64,000 bases of DNA from Kibdelosporangium banguiense. GTDB lineage: Bacteria > Actinomycetota > Actinomycetes > Mycobacteriales > Pseudonocardiaceae. The notes beneath the pieces are model-generated. The model searched no databases. It was not told the DNA's origin and saw only the letters and a program-made list of their open reading frames with translations. Shown one piece after another: positions 51,942-60,585 of this stretch. Both the position numbers and the translations under genes were made by a program. The stretch spans positions 9,871,203-9,935,202 of the forward strand of contig NZ_JAGINW010000001.1 of the NCBI RefSeq assembly GCF_017876405.1, written 5' to 3'. Each line of letters starts with the position of its first letter. The stretch's first letter is position 1.

Positions 51942-52898
51942 CTAACGTCCGTACGCACCGTGCAGCAGGTCCGCCACTGGGGGAAAAGAACTCGTCTTGG
52001 CCATGGCGATCGCCTCGGCGATCTCGGCGCGAGCTTCGCTCTGCCACCGCACGACGGCTTGGTCGATGTCTGGATCCGCAGCACGCAACGCGTCGGTCGC
52101 CTGCCGGATCGGACAGCGCGCGACCCAAGAGTCCACTTCGGCCTCGTCCCGGCCGTCGCGGTTGGGCCCGACGTGTTCGCGCCAGCGATACGTGGCGAGC
52201 TCCAGGAAGTACGGGCCCTCGCCCGCTCGCACCCGCCGTGCGGCTTCGCCGGCCGCGGCGGCGACAGCGAAGACGTCGTTGCCGTCCGCCGGCACTCCCT
52301 GGACACCAAGCCCTTGTGCCCAACGGAGAATGCTCGTCCCCGGTGGCTGCCGGGCGCTGAGCGGCGAGGACATCGAATATCCGTTGTTCTCGCAGACGAA
52401 GATGATCGGCAGCCGGTTCAGTGCCGCGAAGTTCAGCGATTCGTGGAAGACGCCCTCCTCGGCGGCACCGTCGCCGAAAAACGTGACCGCGATGCTCCCG
52501 GTGGCCTGCCGGGCCAGCGCCCAGGCGGCCCCGGTGGCCACAGAGATCATCTCGCCGAGGATGGCCGACGAGGCAGCGAATCCGGCGGCCTCGTCGACCA
52601 GATGCACCGACCCGCCCCGGCCACGCGTGCACCCGGTCTCCCGGCCGTACAGCTCGGCGACCATGGCATTGAGATTGCCGTCCTTGGCGAGGTACTGCGC
52701 GTGACAGCGGTGTCCGCTGTAGACCAGATCGGACGTGCCGAGCGCGGCGCACACGCCCACCGCGGACGCCTCCTGGCCGATGCTGAAGTGCACCGGCGTG
52801 CGCATCTCCTGCTCATCCCGGTAGGTGTCCGCGAGCACCTCTTCGACCACGCGGATGCGGATCATCCTCCGCAGCAGTTCCTGGTCCTCGATCGTCAC
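51942..52898 (-). CDS. 2-oxoacid dehydrogenase-type E1 alpha subunit
   Basis: The 318-residue protein has the full TPP-binding motif from GDG (FFGDGAAEEGVFHESLNFAA) to NN (VCENNGYSMSS), plus the substrate-side block HRCHAQYLAKDG and the phosphorylation-loop-like YRWREHVG. The GTG start overlaps the stop of the AMP-ligase gene (GTGA). Together with the beta subunit it should decarboxylate a 2-oxoacid such as pyruvate and pass an acyl or hydroxyethyl group to an acceptor. Candidates are a keto-sugar (acetyl branching) or a carrier protein, as in the NapB/NapD type. The sugar route is favoured by the neighbouring deoxysugar and glycosyltransferase genes. Confidence 0.88.
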   Translation of the reverse strand: MTIEDQELLRRMIRIRVVEEVLADTYRDEQEMRTPVHFSIGQEASAVGVCAALGTSDLVYSGHRCHAQYLAKDGNLNAMVAELYGRETGCTRGRGGSVHLVDEAAGFAASSAILGEMISVATGAAWALARQATGSIAVTFFGDGAAEEGVFHESLNFAALNRLPIIFVCENNGYSMSSPLSARQPPGTSILRWAQGLGVQGVPADGNDVFAVAAAAGEAARRVRAGEGPYFLELATYRWREHVGPNRDGRDEAEVDSWVARCPIRQATDALRAADPDIDQAVVRWQSEARAEIAEAIAMAKTSSFPPVADLLHGAYGR

Positions 52899-54352
52899 GA
52901 TACCCCCGCTCGGGTCGCTGTCGGGTGTGCTGCCGTGCCGGACGCCATCGCACGCAGGGCGGCGCGATCGGTCTTGCCGTTGGGCGTGCGGGGAAACTCG
53001 GTCAGCATTGTCAGCCGGTCGATGATCATGTAGCGCGGAAGCCGTTGCGCGCACAGCTGTTTGAGGGAGAACAAGTTCGGCCGCGTACCGGCCGCCGGGA
53101 CGACGAAGGCGGACAGCCGGGCGTCCAGACCGGTGCCGGACACCACGACCGCAGCCGACACGACGGTCGGGTGAGTGACCAGGACCGCTTCGATATCACC
53201 GGGTTCCACCCGATGCCCGCGCACCTTGACCATCGCGTCGCGGCGGCCGAGGTACTCCAGGTTGCCGTGCTCGTCCCAACGGCCGAGATCCCCGGTGTGG
53301 TACGGGCCTTCGTGCCGCGGCCGGCCCCAGTAGCCGAGCATCACGGTCGGCCCGTCGACGACGATCTCGCCATCGTCAGCCAGCGACACGGTGTCGCCCG
53401 AACACGCGGCGCCGATCGGCAACGGCCGGGTTCGCGTCAGGTCGGCGTCCGTGACCTCGTAGGAGGTGCACACATTGGTCTCGGTCGGGCCGTACCAGTT
53501 CAGTAGCCGCACGCCCGGCCAGGCCCGGCGCAGCCGCTGCACCTCCGGCAATGGAAACGGCTCACCTGCGAACACACAGACCCGCAACGAACTCGGCTGG
53601 ACGGCGTCGAGCAGTCCGCCCTGACGCATCATCAGCTGCAAAGCCGAAGGCACCGAGTACCAACAGGTAATCCCACGACCGCGCAGGAACTCGGTGAGAC
53701 CTTCGGCCGAGTACGCCTGGTCGGCGGCGAGCAGGTCCACCGACGCGCCGGCCGCGAACGCACCGTAGAGGTCGAAGACCGACAGATCGAAGTTGAACGG
53801 GGCGTGGCTGGCGAGCCGATCCCCCGGGCCGAGACCGGTTGTCCCGACGGCCCAGTCCACGAACGCGAGCGCGTTGCGATGGCTCAGGCAGATGCCTTTC
53901 GGCTCGCCGGTGGACCCGGACGTGTAGAGGATATATGCCGGATCGTCCGGGGCCAGGGCCACGGGCGCCGCCGCTTGCCCGCCCCGCTCGAGCAACTGTG
54001 CCAGCGTGACCGATGGCGCGTCCGCCCGGTCCTGGTCGGTGACGATCAGGGCGGGATGGCAACTGTCCGCGATCCGGTTCACCCGCTCGGCGGGATTGAC
54101 CGGGGAGACGGGGACGTAAACCGCGCCGACGCGCAACGCGCCTTGCATCAGGGCGATCACGTGGGCGCTCTTCTCGGCCCAGACCAGGATTCGGTCGCCC
54201 GGCCGGACACCCGCGACGACCAGTGCGCTCGCGTAGCGACCGGCCAACGCGTCCAGCTCGCCGTAGCTGGTACTGTCTGGTCCACTGTAGACAGCAACGG
54301 CGGGCGGATCCGCGGCCGCCGCTCGAACCACCAGATCGTGCAGGAGTTTCAC
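52895..54352 (-). CDS. stand-alone amino-acid-AMP ligase, prolyl-AMP ligase-like
   Basis: The 485-residue adenylating enzyme has the core motifs of the ANL family: YILYTSGSTGEPKG, NWYGPTETNVC, YHTGDLGRWDEHG, and Lys in PNGKTDR. Its start (MKLLHDLVVRAAAADP) and the segment HAPFNFDLSVFDLYGAF resemble the proline ligases CloN4, PltF and RedM, which load proline on a free peptidyl carrier protein for oxidation to pyrrole-2-carboxyl. The directly coupled dehydrogenase gene (GTGA overlap) supports that role. No carrier domain is fused, and no free carrier protein gene is visible, so the carrier must be encoded outside the window. Other amino acids remain possible because the specificity residues were not compared. 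Confidence 0.85.
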   Translation of the reverse strand: MKLLHDLVVRAAAADPPAVAVYSGPDSTSYGELDALAGRYASALVVAGVRPGDRILVWAEKSAHVIALMQGALRVGAVYVPVSPVNPAERVNRIADSCHPALIVTDQDRADAPSVTLAQLLERGGQAAAPVALAPDDPAYILYTSGSTGEPKGICLSHRNALAFVDWAVGTTGLGPGDRLASHAPFNFDLSVFDLYGAFAAGASVDLLAADQAYSAEGLTEFLRGRGITCWYSVPSALQLMMRQGGLLDAVQPSSLRVCVFAGEPFPLPEVQRLRRAWPGVRLLNWYGPTETNVCTSYEVTDADLTRTRPLPIGAACSGDTVSLADDGEIVVDGPTVMLGYWGRPRHEGPYHTGDLGRWDEHGNLEYLGRRDAMVKVRGHRVEPGDIEAVLVTHPTVVSAAVVVSGTGLDARLSAFVVPAAGTRPNLFSLKQLCAQRLPRYMIIDRLTMLTEFPRTPNGKTDRAALRAMASGTAAHPTATRAGVS

Positions 54353-55476
54353 AGTCCCAGCTCCGTCGCGATGAGCATGCGTTGGACATCTGTCGTGCCG
54401 GAGAACAGAATTCCGCCGAGTGCGTCCCGGACCGCAGCCTCCGCGCCGGACCCGGTCAGGTAACCCTGGCCGCCGAGCAGACGGATCGCGTCCGTCGCGC
54501 TGGCCAGCGCGGCCTCCGACGCGGCGAGCTTCGACAGCGCGGCGTGCAGCCCGGCCGGCTCGTCCTCGTCCATCGCCCAGCAGGTCCGGTACACCAGCAG
54601 CCGCGCTGCCTCCAGCCGCAGTTTCATCTCGGCGATGCGGTGCGAGACGGCCTGGAACTCACCGATCGGCCGGCCGAACTGGCGCCGGGTGCGGGCGTGT
54701 GTCACGCACTGCTTGAGCAAACGGTCCTGCACGCCAAGATAAAGCGCGAACAGGCAGGCCCGTTCCCAGCCCATCGAGTGCTGGAAGATCGCCGCTCCCT
54801 GGCCCGGTTCGCCCAGCACCCGCTCCATCGGCACGAAACAGTCCGCAAAGGTCACGGTGCCCGCCACGCAGCCTCGCATGCCGAGTTTGTCGAACGGCTC
54901 ACCGAGCCGGACACCCTCCGAGGCCGTGTCGACGGCGAAGGCGGTGAGGCCGAACGGACCCGCAGCCGGATCGGTGACCGCGTACGTGACGGACACGTCG
55001 GCCACCGGGCCGTTGCTGGCGAAGCTCTTGTGGCCGTTGAGCACGAACCCGCCAGGCACCTCGGTGGCAACGGCTTCGATCGCTGAGACGTCCGAGCCCG
55101 CCTCGGTCTCAGTCATCGCATTCGCCGCGATCAGCTCACCGGCACACAGTCCTGGTAGCAGCTGTTTGCGCACAGCGTCATCGCCGAACTCCGCGATCGG
55201 TACGACGCAGGCGAACAAGTGGGCCGCCGCGGCGAATACCAGGCCCGTGTCGGCACATTCCTCGCCGAGCACCTCGTACACCGCCGCGGTGTCGAGAGCG
55301 CCGAGCCCTTGGCCGCCGTGTTCCCGCGCCACGGGCAGGCCAAGCGCACCGAGCTCACCCAGCAACCGCCACCGCGCCCGGTCGAACGGGCCCGGCTCGC
55401 CGGCCAGCGACGTCCGGACGCGGTCACGGGTTCGCTCCCGTAGTGCGCGTTGTGTGTCCGTCCAACCGAAATCCAT
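54349..55476 (-). CDS. acyl-CoA dehydrogenase-type flavoprotein, prolyl-PCP oxidase-like
   Basis: The 375-residue FAD enzyme has the acyl-CoA dehydrogenase folds in order: an N-terminal helical domain, the beta domain with ANAMTETEAGSDVSA and ASNGPVADV, and the C-terminal helical domain with SMGWERACLFALYLG. The Glu of the last block matches the catalytic base of the prolyl-carrier dehydrogenases CloN3, PltE and RedW. It would oxidise prolyl-S-PCP to pyrrolyl-2-carboxyl-S-PCP in four electrons. It sits four bases after the KASIII-like gene and overlaps the ligase gene. The pairing of this enzyme with a prolyl-AMP-ligase-like gene is the main reason for the pyrrole assignment. Confidence 0.87.
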   Translation of the reverse strand: MDFGWTDTQRALRERTRDRVRTSLAGEPGPFDRARWRLLGELGALGLPVAREHGGQGLGALDTAAVYEVLGEECADTGLVFAAAAHLFACVVPIAEFGDDAVRKQLLPGLCAGELIAANAMTETEAGSDVSAIEAVATEVPGGFVLNGHKSFASNGPVADVSVTYAVTDPAAGPFGLTAFAVDTASEGVRLGEPFDKLGMRGCVAGTVTFADCFVPMERVLGEPGQGAAIFQHSMGWERACLFALYLGVQDRLLKQCVTHARTRRQFGRPIGEFQAVSHRIAEMKLRLEAARLLVYRTCWAMDEDEPAGLHAALSKLAASEAALASATDAIRLLGGQGYLTGSGAEAAVRDALGGILFSGTTDVQRMLIATELGL

Positions 55477-55480
55477 CCGT

Positions 55481-56515
55481 TCAGCCAGCCCACGCGGGGA
55501 CGTCGGTGAGTTCCAGCACCGCGCCCGCGATGTTGATACCCGGCCCCATGCCGAGCATCAGCAGGTGGTCGCCGGGCCGCAGTTCGCCGGTGGTCAGCAG
55601 GTGCTCGATCGCGATCAGGTGGTCGCTCACGCTCAGGTGGCCGACGCCGCGGCCGAACTCCCAGGTCGACCGCTCCAGCGGCAGGCCGAGCATGGCCATC
55701 AGACCGGATTCGACGAAGTCGCGCGAACCGTGGTTGTAGGCGACCCGGGAGATCTGTCCCATCGCGATCCCGGCGTCGGCGAGCAGCCGGTCCAGCAGCA
55801 CCTCCCGGGTCCGCACCACGGCCATGCCGATCTCGTGCCCGGGGGTGGCCTTCTCGAACTCCTCCTGGCGGGAGGTGAAGTCGACCTCGTGGCCGAGGGC
55901 GGCGCTGGACGGGAACATCGGCTCGTCGCCGCGCAGCATGCCCTCGTATTCGGGGATGGTGACCGAGTCGATGGCCAGCATCCGCGCGAACGACGGCCCG
56001 CCACTGCCGAGCACGACGGCCGAGCCCGCGTCGCCGACCAGGAAGTCCGGCCGCAGACACCGCCACCGGTCGATGTTGGACGAGCCGATGTTGTCCGCCG
56101 CCGCGATCAGCACGGGACGGCTGGGGTCCACCGTCAGCCGGTCGGCCGCAAGCTGTAGCGCCCCGAACATGCCGTTGCAGCCTTGGTTGACGGTCGTGGC
56201 GAACACGTCCCCGCCCACCAGGTGACGCTGCAGCCAGGAATGCGACAGCCAGCCCTCCGGGCCGGAGTGGTAGGCCTCCACGTACAGCAACGCGTTGAGC
56301 GAACCCGCGTCCTGTCCCGATCGTTCGATGGCCTGGCGGGCAGCGGCGAGCGCCATGTCAGGAGCGGGCAGATCACCCGCCACTGCGGCGCCGAGCAGGC
56401 CGGAGCGCGCCGCATCCTGCGGATCGACGAAGCCCCGCTCGATCGCCCAGCCGACCGGCACGATCTCCGGCAGGTGGACGCCGAGGCCGAGGAAGTGGAC
56501 ATCATTGAGTTTCAC
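55481..56515 (-). CDS. KASIII-like acyltransferase
   Basis: The 344-residue protein is a thiolase-fold KASIII homologue. The nucleophile is in NQGCNGMFG (Cys near residue 113) and a His in YNHGSRD (near 260). In place of the FabH motif GNTSA it has GVGHLSVSD, so the usual Asn is not evident. Such altered triads occur in KASIII relatives that transfer an acyl group to oxygen or another carrier (CerJ, CloN2) rather than making a carbon-carbon bond. The GTG start at 56515 is set by AGGAG. Next to the pyrrole genes it probably relays or attaches the pyrrolyl group. Which acceptor it uses, sugar or second carrier, cannot be told from the sequence. Confidence 0.83.
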   Translation of the reverse strand: MKLNDVHFLGLGVHLPEIVPVGWAIERGFVDPQDAARSGLLGAAVAGDLPAPDMALAAARQAIERSGQDAGSLNALLYVEAYHSGPEGWLSHSWLQRHLVGGDVFATTVNQGCNGMFGALQLAADRLTVDPSRPVLIAAADNIGSSNIDRWRCLRPDFLVGDAGSAVVLGSGGPSFARMLAIDSVTIPEYEGMLRGDEPMFPSSAALGHEVDFTSRQEEFEKATPGHEIGMAVVRTREVLLDRLLADAGIAMGQISRVAYNHGSRDFVESGLMAMLGLPLERSTWEFGRGVGHLSVSDHLIAIEHLLTTGELRPGDHLLMLGMGPGINIAGAVLELTDVPAWAG

Positions 56516-56526
56516 TGGTGCTCCTG

Positions 56527-57699
56527 TCAGCCGAGCTCGCGCAGCCGTGCGGCGAGCTCCGCGGGCGGGGTCTGGGCAAGCAGTTGCGTGCGCAAGCCGG
56601 CCGCGGCGGCTTGGTATGCCGGCTCGTCGAGCAGCCGCCAGACCGCTGCGCGGACATGTTCCGGTTCGGCGTCCTGCACCGGCATCAGCACCCCTGCCCC
56701 GGTGTCCGGCAGCCCGGCCGAGGTGATCCGCTGATTGGGCTCGGTGACCACAGCCAGCTGCGGGACGCCGTAGAACGCCGATGTGAGCAGGGTTCCGCCA
56801 CCTCCTTGGTGCACGATCGCGGCGCACGTGGGCAGCACGGTGTGCAGCGGCACGCCGGTCAGCACACGCGCGTTGGCCGGCACCGAGTCCAACTGCTCGG
56901 CGTCGCGTCGCGTGGCCGCGACCACGACGTCGACATCCTCATCGGCCAGTGCCTGCAGAATCCTGGGCACGCCGAACTCCTTCGCCCCACCGACTTGCGT
57001 CGCGGCGGTGCCCCAGGTGACCAGAACCCGGCGGCGCGCGGGAGCAGCCGCGAGGTCGTCCGGCAGCCAGCCGGGACCGTTGTAGGGCACCGGCCGGATC
57101 GTGACGCGATGCGGGTGACCGTCCACTTGCAACACCGCCGGGCACGGGTCGACGGTCAGCGCCGCGAGATCGTCGACCGGTTTCCCGCCATGCCGTGCGA
57201 ACAGGTCCGCGAGCCGTTCGGGCCACTCGATCTGCGCGTTGCCCATGCCCGGCCAGCCGAGCAGCCGGGTGATGTCCGGTCCCCACAGGTGCCGTACCGC
57301 GGGCACCCCGAGCTGCTGGGCGACCAGCGGCCCGGCGAAGTTCATCGGGTCGAACACGACGACGTCCGGCCGCCAGTGCCCGGCGAACGCCGACAAGGCG
57401 TCGATCTGCGCCTCGGCGACGCTGAGGTAGCGGTCCAGTGGTCGGCTGCGCTGGGACCCGGTCAGCGTGGCGCCCGGTCCGTCCCACGGCGGCAACTCAC
57501 GGGTGGTGCGCAGGTCGGCCATGAAGTCGAAGCCGTCGCCCAACGGCACGGGGGTAAGCCCGGCCGTCACGACCACATCGGTCATCGAGTCGTCGACCGC
57601 CACCCGGACGTCGCCGCCGGCGAGGCGGCACGCCCAGGCGAGCCCGACGACCGGGAAAATGTGGGTCGGCCAAGGTAGCGGCACGAACAACACCCGCAT
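56527..57699 (-). CDS. glycosyltransferase, GT1 (EryCIII/macrolide type)
   Basis: The 390-residue GT-B enzyme resembles the antibiotic glycosyltransferases EryCIII and DesVII. It starts MRVLFVPLPWPTHIFPVVGL, and the C-terminal NDP-sugar region contains VLVTWGTAA and the signature IVHQGGGGTLLTSAFYGVPQ. EryCIII-type enzymes act on NDP-deoxysugars and often need a P450-like helper, which I do not see here. It follows the ferredoxin gene by three bases. As the only transferase of this type in the window, it would attach one deoxysugar; a product with two sugars would need a second enzyme elsewhere. Confidence 0.9.
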   Translation of the reverse strand: MRVLFVPLPWPTHIFPVVGLAWACRLAGGDVRVAVDDSMTDVVVTAGLTPVPLGDGFDFMADLRTTRELPPWDGPGATLTGSQRSRPLDRYLSVAEAQIDALSAFAGHWRPDVVVFDPMNFAGPLVAQQLGVPAVRHLWGPDITRLLGWPGMGNAQIEWPERLADLFARHGGKPVDDLAALTVDPCPAVLQVDGHPHRVTIRPVPYNGPGWLPDDLAAAPARRRVLVTWGTAATQVGGAKEFGVPRILQALADEDVDVVVAATRRDAEQLDSVPANARVLTGVPLHTVLPTCAAIVHQGGGGTLLTSAFYGVPQLAVVTEPNQRITSAGLPDTGAGVLMPVQDAEPEHVRAAVWRLLDEPAYQAAAAGLRTQLLAQTPPAELAARLRELG

Positions 57700-57702
57700 G
57701 GC

Positions 57703-57933
57703 TCAGCGTCCCTTCTCACTGGTGGCCCGCTGGACCGCACCAGACGGGCACGCACGCAACGCGCGGTCCACAGCCGCCCAGCCGACGGCGTCCGGCGTCG
57801 CCCGGGTACCGGCGGCGGTGAGCCGGACCAGCCCGTCGTCGCCTTGGTCGAACACCTCCGGTGCGGCCAGCACGCAGCGTGCCGCCCCGATGCACAGGTC
57901 TTGGTCCACCGCCAGGTACGGATTCACATTCAC
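57703..57933 (-). CDS. 3Fe-4S/4Fe-4S ferredoxin for the adjacent P450
   Basis: The 76-residue protein has the single-cluster ferredoxin pattern: DQDLCIGAARCVLAAPEVF supplies the first Cys residues, with Ala in place of the second canonical Cys (hence probably 3Fe-4S), and CPSGAV supplies the last. The GTG start overlaps the P450 stop (GTGA), the usual arrangement for a redox partner. It transfers electrons to the P450 from a ferredoxin reductase that is not encoded here. Confidence 0.88.
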   Translation of the reverse strand: MNVNPYLAVDQDLCIGAARCVLAAPEVFDQGDDGLVRLTAAGTRATPDAVGWAAVDRALRACPSGAVQRATSEKGR

Positions 57934-59123
57934 CAGGTCACCGGCAATTCGGCCACGCCCTGCACCTCGGTCGCGCCGCGGACCGGCAGCGTGTCGGCCG
58001 GCGCGGCGAGGGCGAGGTCCGGCAGGCGCCGCAGCAGCGTGCCGAAGGCGATCTCCAGTTCCAGCCGGGCCAGGCTCTGGCCGAGGCACTGGTGGATGCC
58101 GTGCCCGAACGCCACGTGCTGGATATCGGTCCGGGTGACGTCGAGCCGATCCGGATCGGCGAACGCCGCGCTGTCCCGGTTCGCCGCCGGTAGCAGCACG
58201 AGCACGCCGTCGTCGGCGGCGATCCGCTGCCCGGCCAGCTCACGGTCGACGGTGGCGAACCGGATCGAGGAGTCCGTGATGGACAGATACCGCAACAGCT
58301 CGTCCACGGCGCCGGGCAGCAGGCTGGGGTCGGCGCGCAGCGCGGCGAGCTGGTCCGGGTGCTCGAGCAACGCCAGGGTACCCAGCCCGATCATGTTCGC
58401 GGGCGGCTCGTGCCCGGCGATCAGCAGCACGACGCTGATGCCGACGAGATCGCTCCAGCTCAGCTTGTCCTCACGACGGCCTTGTGCCACAACGGAACTG
58501 AGCAGATCATCGCCGGGGTCGGCCTCCTTGGCGGCGAGCAGCTCGGCCAGGTAGTCCGACAGCTCACGCACGGCCTGCGCGGCCGCCGCCCGGTCCGGCG
58601 AGCGGCGCAGCAGGGTCCGTTCCTCGAAGAAGTGGTGGTCCTCGTAGGGCACACCGAGCATTTCGCAAATGACCAAAGAGGACAGTGGCATCGCGTAGCC
58701 GGTCATCAGGTCCGCGGGCGGCCCGGCGGCGAGCAACCTGTCGACGAGTTGGTCCGCGACGGCCTGGATGCTGGGGCGCATGGCCTGGATCCGGCGCACC
58801 GTGAACCACGGCAGCACGGCCCGCCGGTGCACGGCGTGCTCCGGATCGTCCATGCCGACGAACATCCGGAACGGGAGCTTGCCGGGCAGGCTCGGCACCA
58901 ACGCGGGATAGGCCGGGTTCGCCTGGTCCACGGACATACTCGGGTCGGCGAGCACGGCGCGGGCCTCGGCGTGGCCGGTCACGGCCCACACAGTGCGTCC
59001 GTTGAACAGGGTCACCTTGGTCAGCGGCCCCTCGGCACGCAGGCCCGCATGGCCCTCGGGAGGCTCGAAGGGACACCGGCGGGCCATCGGGTAGCTCGGT
59101 GCCTGGTCGGTCTCGACGGTCAT
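57930..59123 (-). CDS. cytochrome P450 hydroxylase with altered I-helix
   Basis: The 397-residue enzyme is a complete bacterial class I P450. It has the E-x2-R motif in DELLRYL and the haem loop FGHGIHQCLGQSLAR with the Cys ligand near residue 345. In the I-helix it reads IAGHEPPAN, so the acid is kept but the oxygen-activating Thr is replaced by Pro. The ATG at 59123 overlaps the dehydratase stop. Its likely role is oxidation of the decalin polyketide, to create the hydroxyl that is glycosylated, or of the amino-acid/tetramate part. The sequence alone does not decide between these. Confidence 0.92.
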   Translation of the reverse strand: MTVETDQAPSYPMARRCPFEPPEGHAGLRAEGPLTKVTLFNGRTVWAVTGHAEARAVLADPSMSVDQANPAYPALVPSLPGKLPFRMFVGMDDPEHAVHRRAVLPWFTVRRIQAMRPSIQAVADQLVDRLLAAGPPADLMTGYAMPLSSLVICEMLGVPYEDHHFFEERTLLRRSPDRAAAAQAVRELSDYLAELLAAKEADPGDDLLSSVVAQGRREDKLSWSDLVGISVVLLIAGHEPPANMIGLGTLALLEHPDQLAALRADPSLLPGAVDELLRYLSITDSSIRFATVDRELAGQRIAADDGVLVLLPAANRDSAAFADPDRLDVTRTDIQHVAFGHGIHQCLGQSLARLELEIAFGTLLRRLPDLALAAPADTLPVRGATEVQGVAELPVTW

Positions 59124-60583
59124 CGCCGGCCTCCGTTCGCTGGCTGGACCACAGCGCTGTGCCGCGCGGAAAGGCCGTGCAGGCAGGCGATCAGGCTGCG
59201 GGCTTGGACGTTCACGTAATGGCTGTGCCGCAGCAGGCCGACCAGCTGGTGCAGCGTCAGCCAGCGGAAGTCCGGCGGGGGCGGCTCGTGCTCGTCGTCG
59301 TCGGCCTCCACGACGAGATAACGGTTGCGAGCGGCGAAGAACCGGCCGCCCTCTTCGGACAGCACGGTGTCGAACAGGATCCGTTCGGGCGGCGTGTCGA
59401 GCACCGCGTCCAGGAACGGCGGCCGGGCCTCCGGTGCCAGGTGCGCGTAGTTGCCCGGGCAGCACTGCACCGTCGGCGCCAGCTCGACCACATCCAGGTA
59501 TCCGGGCTCGATGCAGGCGTTGACCAGCACGTGCAGCACCCCGGCGATCGACTTGACGAGGAACGCCACCACGCCGACCTCAACCGGTTCGAGCATGGGC
59601 TGCGTCCAGCTGGTCCGTTCCCGGGATCCGGCTTGGACGTCGACGGCGATGATCCGGAAGAACTGGCCCGAGTCGTGCGTGATCGCGGTGGCGTCGCGCG
59701 TCCAGCCGGTGACTTCGGCGAGGGGGATCCGACGGGTCCGCACGTCCCCGCGCGAACGGGCCGCGGTGATCCAGCTCAGCACCTCGCGCGTGCTGTGCCG
59801 GCTGGGTGAGAGTTCGTGGTACGAACGAATCGCGGCCGCCCGTAGGTCTTCGGTGTCCGCGGCGAACACAGATTCGAGTGCCTCGCCGGTGAACGGCAGG
59901 CACGACAACACGGTGCGGCTGTCCATGTTCAGCAGGTTGTCCTGGCCGAGCAGCTGGTGCAGCTGACCGATGGTCAGCCAGCAGAAGCCGTCGAGAACCT
60001 CGACCGGGCCGGTCACCTCGATCACCATGTTGCGGTTGCGCTTGCGGTAGAACCAGCTGCCCTGTTCGGACTGCAGCACGTCCGCGACCACTTGGTGCGC
60101 GTCGGCGTCGAGGAAGTACTCGAGGTAGGGCACCCGGCGTCCGCCGTGTACCCGCGTGTAGTTGCTGTGGGTGGCTTGGACGGTGGGCGAAAGCTGGACG
60201 CCGTTGCAGTTGCCCGGCTCGGCCTTCGCCTGCATCAGGCAGTGCAGGACGCCGCCGAACTCCTTGACCAGGATGCCGAGGATGCCGACCTCGGGCTGGT
60301 TGATGATCGGCTGCGACCAGCCGGGCACCACGGCGTCGGGGATTCGCACCTCGATGCTCTCGACGGTGAAGAACCGGCCGGTGTCGTGCACGAGGTTGCC
60401 GGTGCCCGGGTGGAAGGCCCAGCCGGCCAGCTCGGCGAACGGGATCCGGTCGACCTGGATCGGCATCGCCTCGGCCAGGCCGGCGAACGCGGCGTGGAAG
60501 TCCGCCGTGGCTCCCCGTCCGGCTTTCGCCGAGGCCGAGATGGCCAGTCGCTTGGCCAGTCCGGCGTCGTGCTCTTCGGCCAT
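59120..60583 (-). CDS. NDP-hexose 2,3-dehydratase (EvaA/TylX3 family)
   Basis: The 487-residue protein has the internal tandem repeat typical of the family: each half has a GWxxxxxxxxHDxGxFF-like start (AFHPGTGNLVHDTGRFF; TRDATAITHDSGQFF) and an LSPTVQ/LAPTVQ core. These enzymes remove water across C2-C3 of NDP-4-keto-6-deoxyglucose, the first committed step to 2-deoxy and 2,3-dideoxy sugars; a 3-ketoreductase normally follows. ATG 60583 has GGAG five bases upstream; GTG 60589 would give a GTGA overlap with the NRPS gene. No other NDP-sugar genes are in the window. Confidence 0.92.
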   Translation of the reverse strand: MAEEHDAGLAKRLAISASAKAGRGATADFHAAFAGLAEAMPIQVDRIPFAELAGWAFHPGTGNLVHDTGRFFTVESIEVRIPDAVVPGWSQPIINQPEVGILGILVKEFGGVLHCLMQAKAEPGNCNGVQLSPTVQATHSNYTRVHGGRRVPYLEYFLDADAHQVVADVLQSEQGSWFYRKRNRNMVIEVTGPVEVLDGFCWLTIGQLHQLLGQDNLLNMDSRTVLSCLPFTGEALESVFAADTEDLRAAAIRSYHELSPSRHSTREVLSWITAARSRGDVRTRRIPLAEVTGWTRDATAITHDSGQFFRIIAVDVQAGSRERTSWTQPMLEPVEVGVVAFLVKSIAGVLHVLVNACIEPGYLDVVELAPTVQCCPGNYAHLAPEARPPFLDAVLDTPPERILFDTVLSEEGGRFFAARNRYLVVEADDDEHEPPPPDFRWLTLHQLVGLLRHSHYVNVQARSLIACLHGLSARHSAVVQPANGGRR

Positions 60584-60585
60584 CG

